NCBI GenBank assembly: GCA_030600745.1 | Contig: JAUVLL010000221.1 | Location: forward strand, 1-5,882 | Reading direction: 5' to 3' | Source of the DNA: Spirochaetaceae bacterium | GTDB taxonomy: Bacteria; Spirochaetota; Spirochaetia; B11-G9 | DNA: 5,882 nt | Shown here: positions 1-5,730 of the stretch, one piece after another | How positions within the stretch are numbered: position 1 is the first letter of the stretch | Layout: each line of letters starts with the position of its first letter | The notes under the pieces: generated by a model | Database searches by the model: none | What the model was told of the DNA's origin: nothing | What the model saw: the letters and a program-made list of their open reading frames with translations, nothing else | Position numbers and translations under genes: made by a program

Positions 1-991
1 TCAGACCCGAAATATCAGATCCGGTATTGAAGGTGTTGTTGTCATGGCTGCAGAGGAAGGAGATTCGATAGAACAGGGTAATATACTCATCAGCCTGGAA
101 GGCAGTGATATGGAAAGGTCAGTACAGCAGGCAAAAATAAATCTTTCAAAAGCAGAGCTCAACAGGGACAGAGACAGTACAAATTTGCAAAAGGCAGAAA
201 AAGACCTTGCAGATACCCGTCAGCTTTTTACTTCAGGAGCAGTTTCAGGGGAACAGGTCAGCACTGCAGAAGCTTCTGTTAATACTGCCATGTTCAATCT
301 TAACTCCTCTAAACTGGACGTATCCCAGGCAGCTCTTGTCCTTGAAAATGCAGAGAATGACCTGATAAATATCCATATTCGGGCACCATTCTCAGGAGTA
401 GTACTGAGTGCTCAGGTTTTACCAGGAGACATGGTAAGTAAAGGCAGTATTCTTCTGATATTTGCAGATCTCTCAAGGGTACGGTTAAAGGCGGAGGTGG
501 ATGAATTCGATATAGGAAAGGTTCAGGCAGGACAAAAGGTAACTGTTACCAGCGATTCCCTGGGAGATGAAAAGCTGGGTTCAAAGGTTGAGAGAATTAG
601 TCCTGGAGCTGAAGTTATTAATAATATATCTATCTTTACAGTTTCTACCGTTCTGAATAACAAAGAAGGAATTTTGAAGCCCGGGATGAGTGCGGATCTT
701 TCCATCCTTATCAGTGCAGATAAAGGTCTTATAATACCCAGTAAAGCTGTTTCCAGTGTAAGAACAAGAAGCTATGTAAAAATATATGTCAATGAAGAAA
801 TAGAAACCAGAAAAGTAACAGTTGGTGCAGATGACGGAGTGAATATTGTTGTTCTGGAGGGTCTGGAAGAGGGTGAGCTTGTTCTTATCCCTGTTGCATC
901 GGGTTTCCAGCTTACATCAACAACTTCCACTTCCAGTGGATCATCTATAATACCAGTTCAGGTACCCGGATCGGGATCAGGGTCAAGATAA
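1..991 (+). CDS. MacA/HlyD-family periplasmic adaptor of an ABC efflux system (5' truncated)
   Basis: This is the adaptor (membrane fusion) subunit that would link an inner-membrane MacB-type transporter to an outer-membrane channel. The frame is already open at base 2, and the residues before the first ATG (base 44) continue the conserved lipoyl half (SGIEGVVV...EEGDSIEQGN). The true start therefore lies outside the window, with signal peptide or N-terminal anchor missing. Counting visible residues from base 2, I see a first lipoyl half (about 5-34), an Ala/Leu/Lys-rich helical hairpin (about 35-121), the second lipoyl half with RAPFSG (127-132) and PGDMVSKG, then beta-barrel and membrane-proximal segments. 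The last ~25 residues are a Ser/Thr/Gly-rich tail ending GSGSGSR, probably disordered. Its stop overlaps the next start (TAATG). An RND or other ABC adaptor is formally possible, but the following ATPase and permease favour MacA. The substrate cannot be inferred. Confidence 0.9.
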   Translation, partial: QTRNIRSGIEGVVVMAAEEGDSIEQGNILISLEGSDMERSVQQAKINLSKAELNRDRDSTNLQKAEKDLADTRQLFTSGAVSGEQVSTAEASVNTAMFNLNSSKLDVSQAALVLENAENDLINIHIRAPFSGVVLSAQVLPGDMVSKGSILLIFADLSRVRLKAEVDEFDIGKVQAGQKVTVTSDSLGDEKLGSKVERISPGAEVINNISIFTVSTVLNNKEGILKPGMSADLSILISADKGLIIPSKAVSSVRTRSYVKIYVNEEIETRKVTVGADDGVNIVVLEGLEEGELVLIPVASGFQLTSTTSTSSGSSIIPVQVPGSGSGSR

Positions 992-1680
992 TGATAAAAA
1001 TTAAAAATATCTCCCGCCATTATCAGATGGGGCCTAATACAGTCAAGGCAATAGATGATCTTACTTTAAACATAGCTGAAGGAGAATTTGTATCGATAGT
1101 CGGTCCAAGTGGTTCCGGAAAATCCACACTGATGAACATTATCGGCTGTCTTGATTCTCCATCCTCGGGTAAATATACCCTGGCAGGGGAAGAGGTTGCG
1201 GGCTTAAGTAGAAACAGACTTGCTGGAATACGAAACAAATATATAGGTTTTGTATTCCAGAGTTTCAATCTTCTTGGGCGGGAAAGTGCTGTTGAGAATG
1301 TTGAACTTCCCCTTATTTATGCAGGTATTCCTCCTAAAGAGAGAAGAGTGAGGGCTATGGAGATACTGAAGAGGGTGGAGCTTGATGGAAGGGAGTTCCA
1401 TCAGCCTAATGAACTCTCCGGTGGTCAAAGACAAAGAGTGGCTATTGCCAGGGCTTTGGCTGTTAACCCAAAGATACTCCTGGCTGACGAACCAACCGGT
1501 GCTCTGGACACAAAGACAGGTGCACAGATAATGGCTCTTTTCAGGGAACTGCAGTCTGAGGGAGTTACTCTTATTATGGTTACACATGATCCTGATGTAG
1601 CATCCCAGGCTAAAAGAATAGTCCAGGTAAGAGATGGCAAAATACTTGTAGACGTTCCGGTAGAGGAGTGGAATCGATGA
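991..1680 (+). CDS. MacB/LolD-type ABC transporter ATP-binding protein
   Basis: This cytoplasmic ATPase should power the adjacent permease. All nucleotide-binding motifs are intact in the 229-residue product: Walker A GPSGSGKST (38-46), Q-loop Q90 in FVFQSFNLL, signature LSGGQ (142-146), Walker B ILLADE (162-167) with catalytic E167, D-loop ALD (171-173) and switch histidine H199 in VTHD. The length, the MNIIGCLD stretch after Walker A and ADEPTGALD are typical of the MacB/LolD/FtsE group. The ATG shares its A with the upstream TAA, and only a weak purine-rich stretch precedes it, so translation is probably coupled to the adaptor gene. Its own stop overlaps the permease start. In E. coli MacB the ATPase and permease are one polypeptide; here they are separate genes, as in many other phyla. 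The family is certain; the transported substrate is unknown. Confidence 0.95.
   Translation: MIKIKNISRHYQMGPNTVKAIDDLTLNIAEGEFVSIVGPSGSGKSTLMNIIGCLDSPSSGKYTLAGEEVAGLSRNRLAGIRNKYIGFVFQSFNLLGRESAVENVELPLIYAGIPPKERRVRAMEILKRVELDGREFHQPNELSGGQRQRVAIARALAVNPKILLADEPTGALDTKTGAQIMALFRELQSEGVTLIMVTHDPDVASQAKRIVQVRDGKILVDVPVEEWNR
1662..1668 (+). promoter_or_regulatory. Ribosome binding site that sets the permease start
   Basis: AGAGGAG lies 8 bases before the ATG at 1677. An in-frame GTG at 1668 overlaps this site, so it cannot use it. This decides for ATG 1677 and the ATGA overlap with the ATPase stop. Confidence 0.8.
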
Positions 1681-2903
1681 CAACATTCAAATTCACCGAA
1701 TCGGTTAAAATGTCTGTTAGAAGTATTGCATCCAATAAGGGAAGATCGTTTCTTACAGCCCTGGGAGTTATGATTGGTGTTGCAGCTGTTATAACACTTG
1801 TGGCACTTGGAAATGGAACACAGAAATCGGTAGAACAAAGCCTTGAATCCCTTGGATCAAACCTCCTTATTCTCTATTCCGGGGAGACGAAAGGTACAAG
1901 CCTTGTTAGAAGAAATACTTCAAATATTAAACCCTCTCTGACAGAGGAGGATCTGGAGTTTCTTAACAGTCTTTCTCCGGCACTGATAACTGTTTCGGCT
2001 CCGGAATCGTCTGATTCGGGGCAGATAAAATTTGGTAATAAAAATACTGTCGGCACTGTAATTGGTACAAATTTAAACTATCCGGAAGTCAGGAATTTTT
2101 ATCCCATTTACGGCAGTTTTTTCTCTGAAAATGATCTGGCTGCACGAAAACCGGCTGCGGTAATTGGGGCCCGGATATATAAGGATCTTTTTGAGGATGG
2201 AATGGATCCTGTTGGACAGAAGATAAGAATAAATGGTGTAGGATTTACTGTTACCGGTATTATGGAGGAGAAGGGATCTTCCTCAAGTGATACTTCAATA
2301 TTTATCCCTATGTCAACATTTCAAAAATACATCTCCGGTTCAGATATGTATGCTCTGATTAACATACAGGCATCAGATCCGGATACAATGAGGGAGCTTC
2401 AGACTCATATAGAAAATGAGATTTTAAGACTTCATAAACTGCCGAATATGGATGCGGCTGATTTCTATATTGCAAACCAGCTTGATCTTCTTAATACCCT
2501 TCAGGGTGTTACAAGTACGTTTACACTTCTTCTTGGCAGTATTGCAGCGATAAGTCTTCTGGTTGGAGGCATTGGCATAATGAACATCATGTTGGTTGCA
2601 GTTACAGAACGTACAAGAGAGATCGGAATACGAATGGCTTTGGGTGCTAAATCCTCAGATATATTGAGTCAATTCCTGACAGAGGCAATTATTCTCTCTG
2701 TGGGGGGAGGACTCATTGGAATTTTTCTGGGTATTACAACTGCCATCGGGGCAAATAGATTTGGAGGTATGGCTTCCTCTATCTCAATCAATTCAGTATT
2801 TCTGGCGTTTGGATTTTCGGTTGTAACAGGACTCTTTTTTGGAGGCTACCCTGCATATCAGGCATCAAAACTGGACCCTATAGAAGCATTACGTTATGAA
2901 TGA
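1677..2903 (+). CDS. MacB-type ABC transporter permease (MacB_PCD + FtsX domains)
   Basis: This is the inner-membrane subunit, 408 residues from the ATG at 1677, which follows a good ribosome binding site. An in-frame GTG at 1668 would add only three residues. The layout is classic MacB: a short cytoplasmic N-terminus with SVRSIASNKGRSFLTALGV, TM1 at about 25-45 (ALGVMIGVAAVITLVALG), a large periplasmic domain (about 46-280), then three C-terminal helices at about 282-306, 337-358 and 374-390. The coupling motif EIGIRMALGA (315-324) contacts the ATPase, and the protein ends with the family-typical ASKLDPIEALRYE. MacB-type transporters usually act by mechanotransmission, extruding substrates from the periplasm through the adaptor and an outer-membrane channel. 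Candidate substrates are lipoproteins, peptides or antibiotics; nothing here discriminates between them. The start overlaps the ATPase stop (ATGA), so the two are translationally coupled. Confidence 0.93.
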   Translation: MTTFKFTESVKMSVRSIASNKGRSFLTALGVMIGVAAVITLVALGNGTQKSVEQSLESLGSNLLILYSGETKGTSLVRRNTSNIKPSLTEEDLEFLNSLSPALITVSAPESSDSGQIKFGNKNTVGTVIGTNLNYPEVRNFYPIYGSFFSENDLAARKPAAVIGARIYKDLFEDGMDPVGQKIRINGVGFTVTGIMEEKGSSSSDTSIFIPMSTFQKYISGSDMYALINIQASDPDTMRELQTHIENEILRLHKLPNMDAADFYIANQLDLLNTLQGVTSTFTLLLGSIAAISLLVGGIGIMNIMLVAVTERTREIGIRMALGAKSSDILSQFLTEAIILSVGGGLIGIFLGITTAIGANRFGGMASSISINSVFLAFGFSVVTGLFFGGYPAYQASKLDPIEALRYE

Positions 2904-2906
2904 TGA

Positions 2907-2941
2907 TGTAGGGGCAGACCTTGTATCTGCCCTTGTCTACA
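2907..2941. repeat. GTAG-footed imperfect palindrome (REP-like)
   Basis: TGTAG (2907-2911) pairs with CTACA (2937-2941). Inside it, GGGCAGA (2912-2918) pairs with TCTGCCC (2926-2932) around a 7-base loop, leaving a TTGT bulge on the right side. No T-run follows, so it is not a classic terminator. It sits three bases after the permease stop, inside the apparent operon. The form, a GTAG tetranucleotide at the foot of a GC-rich hairpin, resembles REP sequences moved by Y1 (RAYT) transposases. It may also stabilise or attenuate the mRNA. The class assignment is inference. Confidence 0.6.
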
Positions 2942-2963
2942 GAAAACAATAATGAAGAATTGC

Positions 2964-2972
2964 AAAAGGAGA
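2964..2972 (+). promoter_or_regulatory. Ribosome binding site that sets the start of the small secreted protein
   Basis: AAAAGGAGA lies 7 bases (counted from AGGAG) before the ATG at 2979. It lies inside the reading frame that would begin at the earlier ATG (2952), so it supports the later start, which also yields a clean signal peptide. Confidence 0.8.
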
Positions 2973-2978
2973 TATGAA

Positions 2979-3491
2979 ATGAAAAAAACAATTTTAATTT
3001 TACTTTTAGTGTTAATGCCGCTGCTTGTAATGGCTCAATCTGATGATCCTGAGATTATGAAAGCAAAGGAAGAGACAGCGGTTGTCTTTGATTTAGGCAG
3101 ATTTTTCGGTTATCTTAATACAATGGAATCGGAGGCTCCTGAACTGGCTTTATCGAAAGATCAGATGAAAGAGCTTTATGAAGTATTAAACCGATTTCTT
3201 GTAATTGATCGAATAGAAGTTGATGATGCTGATGAGACACTGCTCCATATGGAAGAAGAGCTTCTTACGCTGGATCAGCTTATCTATGTTGACGAATTGG
3301 CAATAGAGAAAATGGAAAACAGGGTAAGTAGTACAGGTAGCGGAGGAGGATCAGGAGGGGGCTCCGGTGGGGGACAGCTTGCAAATTATGTTGCAGGCGG
3401 TGCATTTAACCCTTTGAAGGATCCTTCAAAAACAATTGGGAAAGATGTTGCCGAATTTTTTAACTACCTGAAAAAGAAACTGGGGAAATAG
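2979..3491 (+). CDS. Small secreted protein with two LTxxQ-like motifs and a Gly/Ser linker
   Basis: I do not recognise this as a named gene. The 170-residue product starts with a typical Sec signal peptide (KK, then a hydrophobic ILILLLVLMPLLV core) with a probable signal peptidase I site after VMA (residue 19). The mature part is acidic and helical up to about residue 116 and carries LSKDQ (58-62) and LTLDQ (96-100). These resemble the paired LTxxQ motifs of CpxP/Spy-type periplasmic proteins, though overall similarity is not evident by eye. A 13-residue Gly/Ser linker follows (120-132), then a short, more basic tail ending in LKKKLGK. It lies 75 bases after the permease gene, with no terminator between except the REP-like hairpin, so it is probably cotranscribed. 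A role as periplasmic accessory or sensor of the exporter is inference. It has no lipobox, so it is not a lipoprotein. Confidence 0.8.
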   Translation: MKKTILILLLVLMPLLVMAQSDDPEIMKAKEETAVVFDLGRFFGYLNTMESEAPELALSKDQMKELYEVLNRFLVIDRIEVDDADETLLHMEEELLTLDQLIYVDELAIEKMENRVSSTGSGGGSGGGSGGGQLANYVAGGAFNPLKDPSKTIGKDVAEFFNYLKKKLGK

Positions 3492-3500
3492 ATAAATCAA

Positions 3501-3527
3501 GGGCACTTATATGGAGTGCCCTGTTTT
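3501..3527. terminator. Rho-independent terminator, probably bidirectional
   Basis: GGGCACT (3501-3507) and AGTGCCC (3515-3521) form a perfect 7-bp stem with a 7-base loop. TGTTTT follows on the + strand, and TTGATTT follows on the - strand. It starts 9 bases after the stop of the secreted-protein gene and ends 4 bases from the stop of the convergent kinase gene, so it can serve both transcripts. The + direction has the better U-tract. Confidence 0.8.
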
Positions 3528-4332
3528 ATGCCATATATGCACTACTGGAAGTGTTTGCCTGCAGATTGATCGTATTAACATCAACAACACCGGAAACTTC
3601 CATTGCCACAGTTTTACAGTACCCAACACTTACATCTCCATAGATCTCTCCCCTAAGAGAGATAACACCCTTACTGGCAACTACATTCAGATCATGTATT
3701 GGAAGTTTCCTTTCATACAGAAATAGCTCCGTCACATTTTGTTCCAGCAACAGATCATCCAGATAGCAGTCATAGTTTTTCTTGGTCTCAATTGTATCCT
3801 CAATAAGACTTAAAGAAGCATCGACATCCAGAAATTCTGTATTTATTATTAGATCATAGAGCATGAAGGAATCAAGTTTTATATGAAAAAAAGATTTATA
3901 AAACCCTTCCCTCTCATTGTTGATATGCCGGATGATTTTTTCAGCTTCTTTGAGATGATAACCATGTTCTTCAGAAAACCGCAGGGCACACTGTCCGACA
4001 GGTGCTACAATTCTTACTTTGACTACCCCCGGAATACCACTAAAAAGAACCTGGGTCCCCCTTCCAAGCAGAACACAATCACCTTCCATCGCGAACTCAA
4101 GAATTGCTTTCTTCATAAAATGAAGGTATTTTTCTTTCGTTTCGGAGAAACCATGCCAGATGCCAGGCTTTTTCTCATCATATCTGTCAATCATTGGTTC
4201 AGGAATTTCAAGCTCAATAAGTTTCTCTCTAAGAACCTCTCTGTCAAAGACCCTTAACCCCTTTTTTTCAGCCAGAGACCGTGCAATATCTTCACCGCCA
4301 CTTCCCGGCTGTCTTGAAATTGTTACTATCAT
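3526..4332 (-). CDS. Cytidylate-kinase-like P-loop protein with C-terminal BON domain
   Basis: The product has 268 residues from the ATG at 4332, chosen because AAGGAGG lies 6 bases upstream; an in-frame ATG at 4374 lacks this support. The N-terminus MIVTISRQPGSGGEDIARSLAEKKG (phosphate-binding loop at about 5-13) matches the cytidylate-kinase-like family. That family keeps SRQxGSGG instead of the GKGT loop of true Cmk. Further kinase features include FDREVL (29-34), the LLGRGTQ strand (88-94) and a lid-like segment rich in Arg, Glu and His (about 118-146). Residues about 194-260 look like a BON domain, with ASKGVISLRGEI and an end VSGVVDVNTINLQ matching the usual GV-x-L-x-G ... V-x-G-V-x-x-V pattern. 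Substrate and activity of such kinases are poorly known, so I do not call it Cmk. The BON part may bind membrane or a ligand. It is convergent with the exporter operon and appears monocistronic in this window. Confidence 0.85.
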   Translation of the reverse strand: MIVTISRQPGSGGEDIARSLAEKKGLRVFDREVLREKLIELEIPEPMIDRYDEKKPGIWHGFSETKEKYLHFMKKAILEFAMEGDCVLLGRGTQVLFSGIPGVVKVRIVAPVGQCALRFSEEHGYHLKEAEKIIRHINNEREGFYKSFFHIKLDSFMLYDLIINTEFLDVDASLSLIEDTIETKKNYDCYLDDLLLEQNVTELFLYERKLPIHDLNVVASKGVISLRGEIYGDVSVGYCKTVAMEVSGVVDVNTINLQANTSSSAYMA

Positions 4333-4338
4333 ATTAAG

Positions 4339-4345
4339 CCTCCTT
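4339..4345 (-). promoter_or_regulatory. Ribosome binding site of the kinase-BON gene
   Basis: Read on the - strand this is AAGGAGG, 6 bases before the ATG at 4332. It excludes the longer in-frame start at 4374 as the main start. Confidence 0.8.
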
Positions 4346-4393
4346 GGCTGCTGAGATCGTTTCCCAGGTTGCATGCGCGACCAGTCTTGCTAC

Positions 4394-4399
4394 ATTATA
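4394..4399 (-). promoter_or_regulatory. Candidate -10 box for the kinase-BON gene
   Basis: The - strand reads TATAAT, an exact consensus -10, which would start a transcript about 55 bases before the ATG. No good -35 lies at 16-18 bases (only CTGTCC or TCTGTC), so the promoter is tentative. Confidence 0.4.
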
Positions 4400-4522
4400 A
4401 AGTTAAGGCCTAAGTGGACAGAATTCAAGAAAATATCATATATAGTTCTCATGTAGATTTATTAATTTCATAATTTTCCTCTATATGAAGGCTCTTAAAT
4501 TATTAATATATCAAATATATGC

Positions 4523-4534
4523 ATAAATATTTAT
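4523..4534. promoter_or_regulatory. Perfect 12-bp palindrome upstream of asnA
   Basis: ATAAATATTTAT is a perfect dyad about 27 bases upstream of the candidate -35 of asnA. It could be an operator for a dimeric regulator. In a region of about 16% GC such palindromes arise easily, so support is weak. Confidence 0.25.
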
Positions 4535-4560
4535 AATAATCTTAATAATTACAATTTATA

Positions 4561-4590
4561 TTGATATTTACTGGAATAATAGTGTATTTT
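4561..4590 (+). promoter_or_regulatory. Candidate asnA promoter
   Basis: TTGATA (4561-4566) is followed after 18 bases by TATTTT (4585-4590), which would give a leader of roughly 20 bases. A perfect TATAAT at 4600-4605 lies too close to the ribosome binding site to be the -10 of a normal leader. The AT-richness makes alternatives easy to find. Confidence 0.4.
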
Positions 4591-4609
4591 AGTCATAAAT
4601 ATAATATTT

Positions 4610-4614
4610 GGAGG
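4610..4614 (+). promoter_or_regulatory. Ribosome binding site of asnA
   Basis: GGAGG lies 4 bases before the ATG at 4619. The spacing is slightly short but usable, and the start gives an N-terminus that leads into the conserved ISFVKK segment of AsnA. Confidence 0.7.
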
Positions 4615-4618
4615 CTCT

Positions 4619-5653
4619 ATGCTGACCGCAATTTTGGAAAAAACTGAAAAATCAACTTTCCTGGAAACTGAAAAAGCAATTTCTTTTGTAAAAAAGGTAT
4701 TTGAATCAAAACTTAAATCCTATCTGAATCTTACACTGGTTTCCTCTCCTCTCTTTACTTCTGCAGATTCCGGGGTTCAGGATAATCTCAACGGAACGGA
4801 AAATGCAGTTAGTTTTAAAGTAAAAAATACGGGCATAATAAATTATGAGATTGTCCACTCGCTTGCAAAATGGAAAAGAAGCGCTTTAAAAAGATATAAT
4901 CTACCACCCGGGGAAGGTATACTTACGGATATGAAAGCTTTAAGACCTGATGAACCTGATTTAACAACTGGAATGCATTCAATTTATGTGGATCAATGGG
5001 ACTGGGAAAAAGTAATCATTATGGAGGATAGAAATCTTGATTATCTTAAGGCAACAGTCAGAAAAATATACCAGTCTCTTAAGGGGACAGAAGAAAGAGT
5101 TACCGAAGAGTTTGGAATAGAAGGATCTCTTCCAGATACAATTAGTTTTGTCCATACTGAAGATCTTGTAGAAAAATGGCCCGATAAAACACCCAGAGAA
5201 AGGGAAGATCTTATTACTCATACATTGGGAGCTGTTTTTATTATCGGTATTGGAGGGCAATTGCCTGATGGAACAATCCATGATGGTAGAGCTCCCGACT
5301 ATGATGACTGGACAACCGAAACTGTAGATGAAAAACGCGGTCTCAATGGTGATATTATGGTCTGGAACCCTGTACTGGCAAGAGCTTTTGAGCTCTCTTC
5401 AATGGGAATACGTGTAGATAAGGAAACTATGCTTAAACAGCTGGAAATAAGAGATGAAATGTCCAGATGTGATCTTGATTGGCATAAACAGTTATTGGAT
5501 GGAGTTCTTCCTCAATCAATAGGGGGTGGAATAGGTCAATCCCGATTGGTTATGTTTATACTGAAGAAACATCATATCGGGGAAGTACAGGTAAGTGTAT
5601 GGCCGGAGGATGTTGAGGAATCGTGCAGGGATAAGGGTATCGAATTACTGTAA
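4619..5653 (+). CDS. asnA: Aspartate--ammonia ligase (ammonia-dependent asparagine synthetase A)
   Basis: This cytoplasmic enzyme makes asparagine from aspartate, ammonia and ATP through an aspartyl-adenylate, using a fold related to class II aminoacyl-tRNA synthetases. The 344-residue product matches the family along its whole length: ISFVKK (21-26), SGVQDNLNGTE (51-61), HSLAKWKR (80-87), MKALRPDE (105-112), YVDQWDWE (123-130), GAVFIIGIGG (204-213), RAPDYDDW (224-231), NGDIMVWNP (243-251), SSMGIRVD (260-267) and the ATP-site GGGIGQSRL (302-310). E. coli AsnA has 330 residues; the excess is mainly about 10 residues at the N-terminus. The gene appears monocistronic, with its own AT-rich upstream region and a palindromic repeat 24 bases after the stop. 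No AsnC-like regulator is adjacent in this window. No truncation or missing motif is visible. Confidence 0.97.
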   Translation: MLTAILEKTEKSTFLETEKAISFVKKVFESKLKSYLNLTLVSSPLFTSADSGVQDNLNGTENAVSFKVKNTGIINYEIVHSLAKWKRSALKRYNLPPGEGILTDMKALRPDEPDLTTGMHSIYVDQWDWEKVIIMEDRNLDYLKATVRKIYQSLKGTEERVTEEFGIEGSLPDTISFVHTEDLVEKWPDKTPREREDLITHTLGAVFIIGIGGQLPDGTIHDGRAPDYDDWTTETVDEKRGLNGDIMVWNPVLARAFELSSMGIRVDKETMLKQLEIRDEMSRCDLDWHKQLLDGVLPQSIGGGIGQSRLVMFILKKHHIGEVQVSVWPEDVEESCRDKGIELL

Positions 5654-5677
5654 ATCAATCCTTATATATGTATTCAA

Positions 5678-5729
5678 TGTAGAGACGCAGCCGAGCAGCA
5701 ACGAAGTGCGCCCAGGCTGCGTCTCTACA
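5678..5729. repeat. GTAG-footed perfect palindrome (REP-like)
   Basis: TGTAGAGACGCAGCC (5678-5692) and GGCTGCGTCTCTACA (5715-5729) form a perfect 15-bp inverted repeat around a 22-base loop. No T-run follows on either side, so a simple terminator is unlikely, though the hairpin could protect the asnA transcript 3' end. The TGTAG/CTACA ends are identical to those of the smaller hairpin at 2907-2941. Similar GTAGAGACG...CGTCTCTAC palindromes are, from memory, dispersed in cyanobacteria and other bacteria. A REP-like mobile repeat is the best guess. Confidence 0.7.
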
Positions 5730-5730
5730 G

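Larger units (their letters stand above)
4333..4618. other. Divergent intergenic region, very AT-rich on the asnA side
   Basis: This stretch separates the starts of the kinase-BON gene (-) and asnA (+). Bases 4431-4610 contain only 29 G or C out of 180 by hand count (about 16%), far below the flanking genes. I see no ORF, tRNA or convincing riboswitch. It holds candidate promoters for both genes and a 12-bp palindrome, listed separately. The AT-rich stretch could act as UP elements or bind nucleoid proteins; that is inference. Confidence 0.7.

Noticed and set aside
1204..1838. Long - strand open frames across the ATPase/permease junction
   Set aside because: They overlap two genes with full family motifs on the + strand, and their Cys/Ser/His-rich translations resemble no protein family.
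2907..2941. Riboswitch or CRISPR repeat
   Set aside because: Single short hairpin with no conserved aptamer core, no repeated spacer-repeat units and no cas genes in the window.
2952..2978. Upstream ATG that would extend the secreted protein by nine residues
   Set aside because: The strong AAAAGGAGA site lies inside this extension, and the extension would add charged residues before an otherwise textbook signal peptide.
3511..3726. Open + strand frame of 71 codons beginning in the terminator
   Set aside because: It starts inside the terminator loop and runs antisense to the BON-domain coding region; no ribosome binding site.
3883..4257. Open + strand frame of 124 codons starting at 3883
   Set aside because: It lies wholly antisense to the kinase-BON gene, has no ribosome binding site and a composition (Phe/Lys/Asn-rich) typical of a shadow frame.
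4333..4374. Upstream ATG that would extend the kinase by 14 residues
   Set aside because: AAGGAGG is placed for the ATG at 4332, and family members begin at the MIVTISRQ-like strand.
5678..5729. Palindrome after asnA as an intrinsic terminator
   Set aside because: The stem is strong but the loop is 22 bases and no T-run follows on either strand; the GTAG feet fit a REP-like repeat better.
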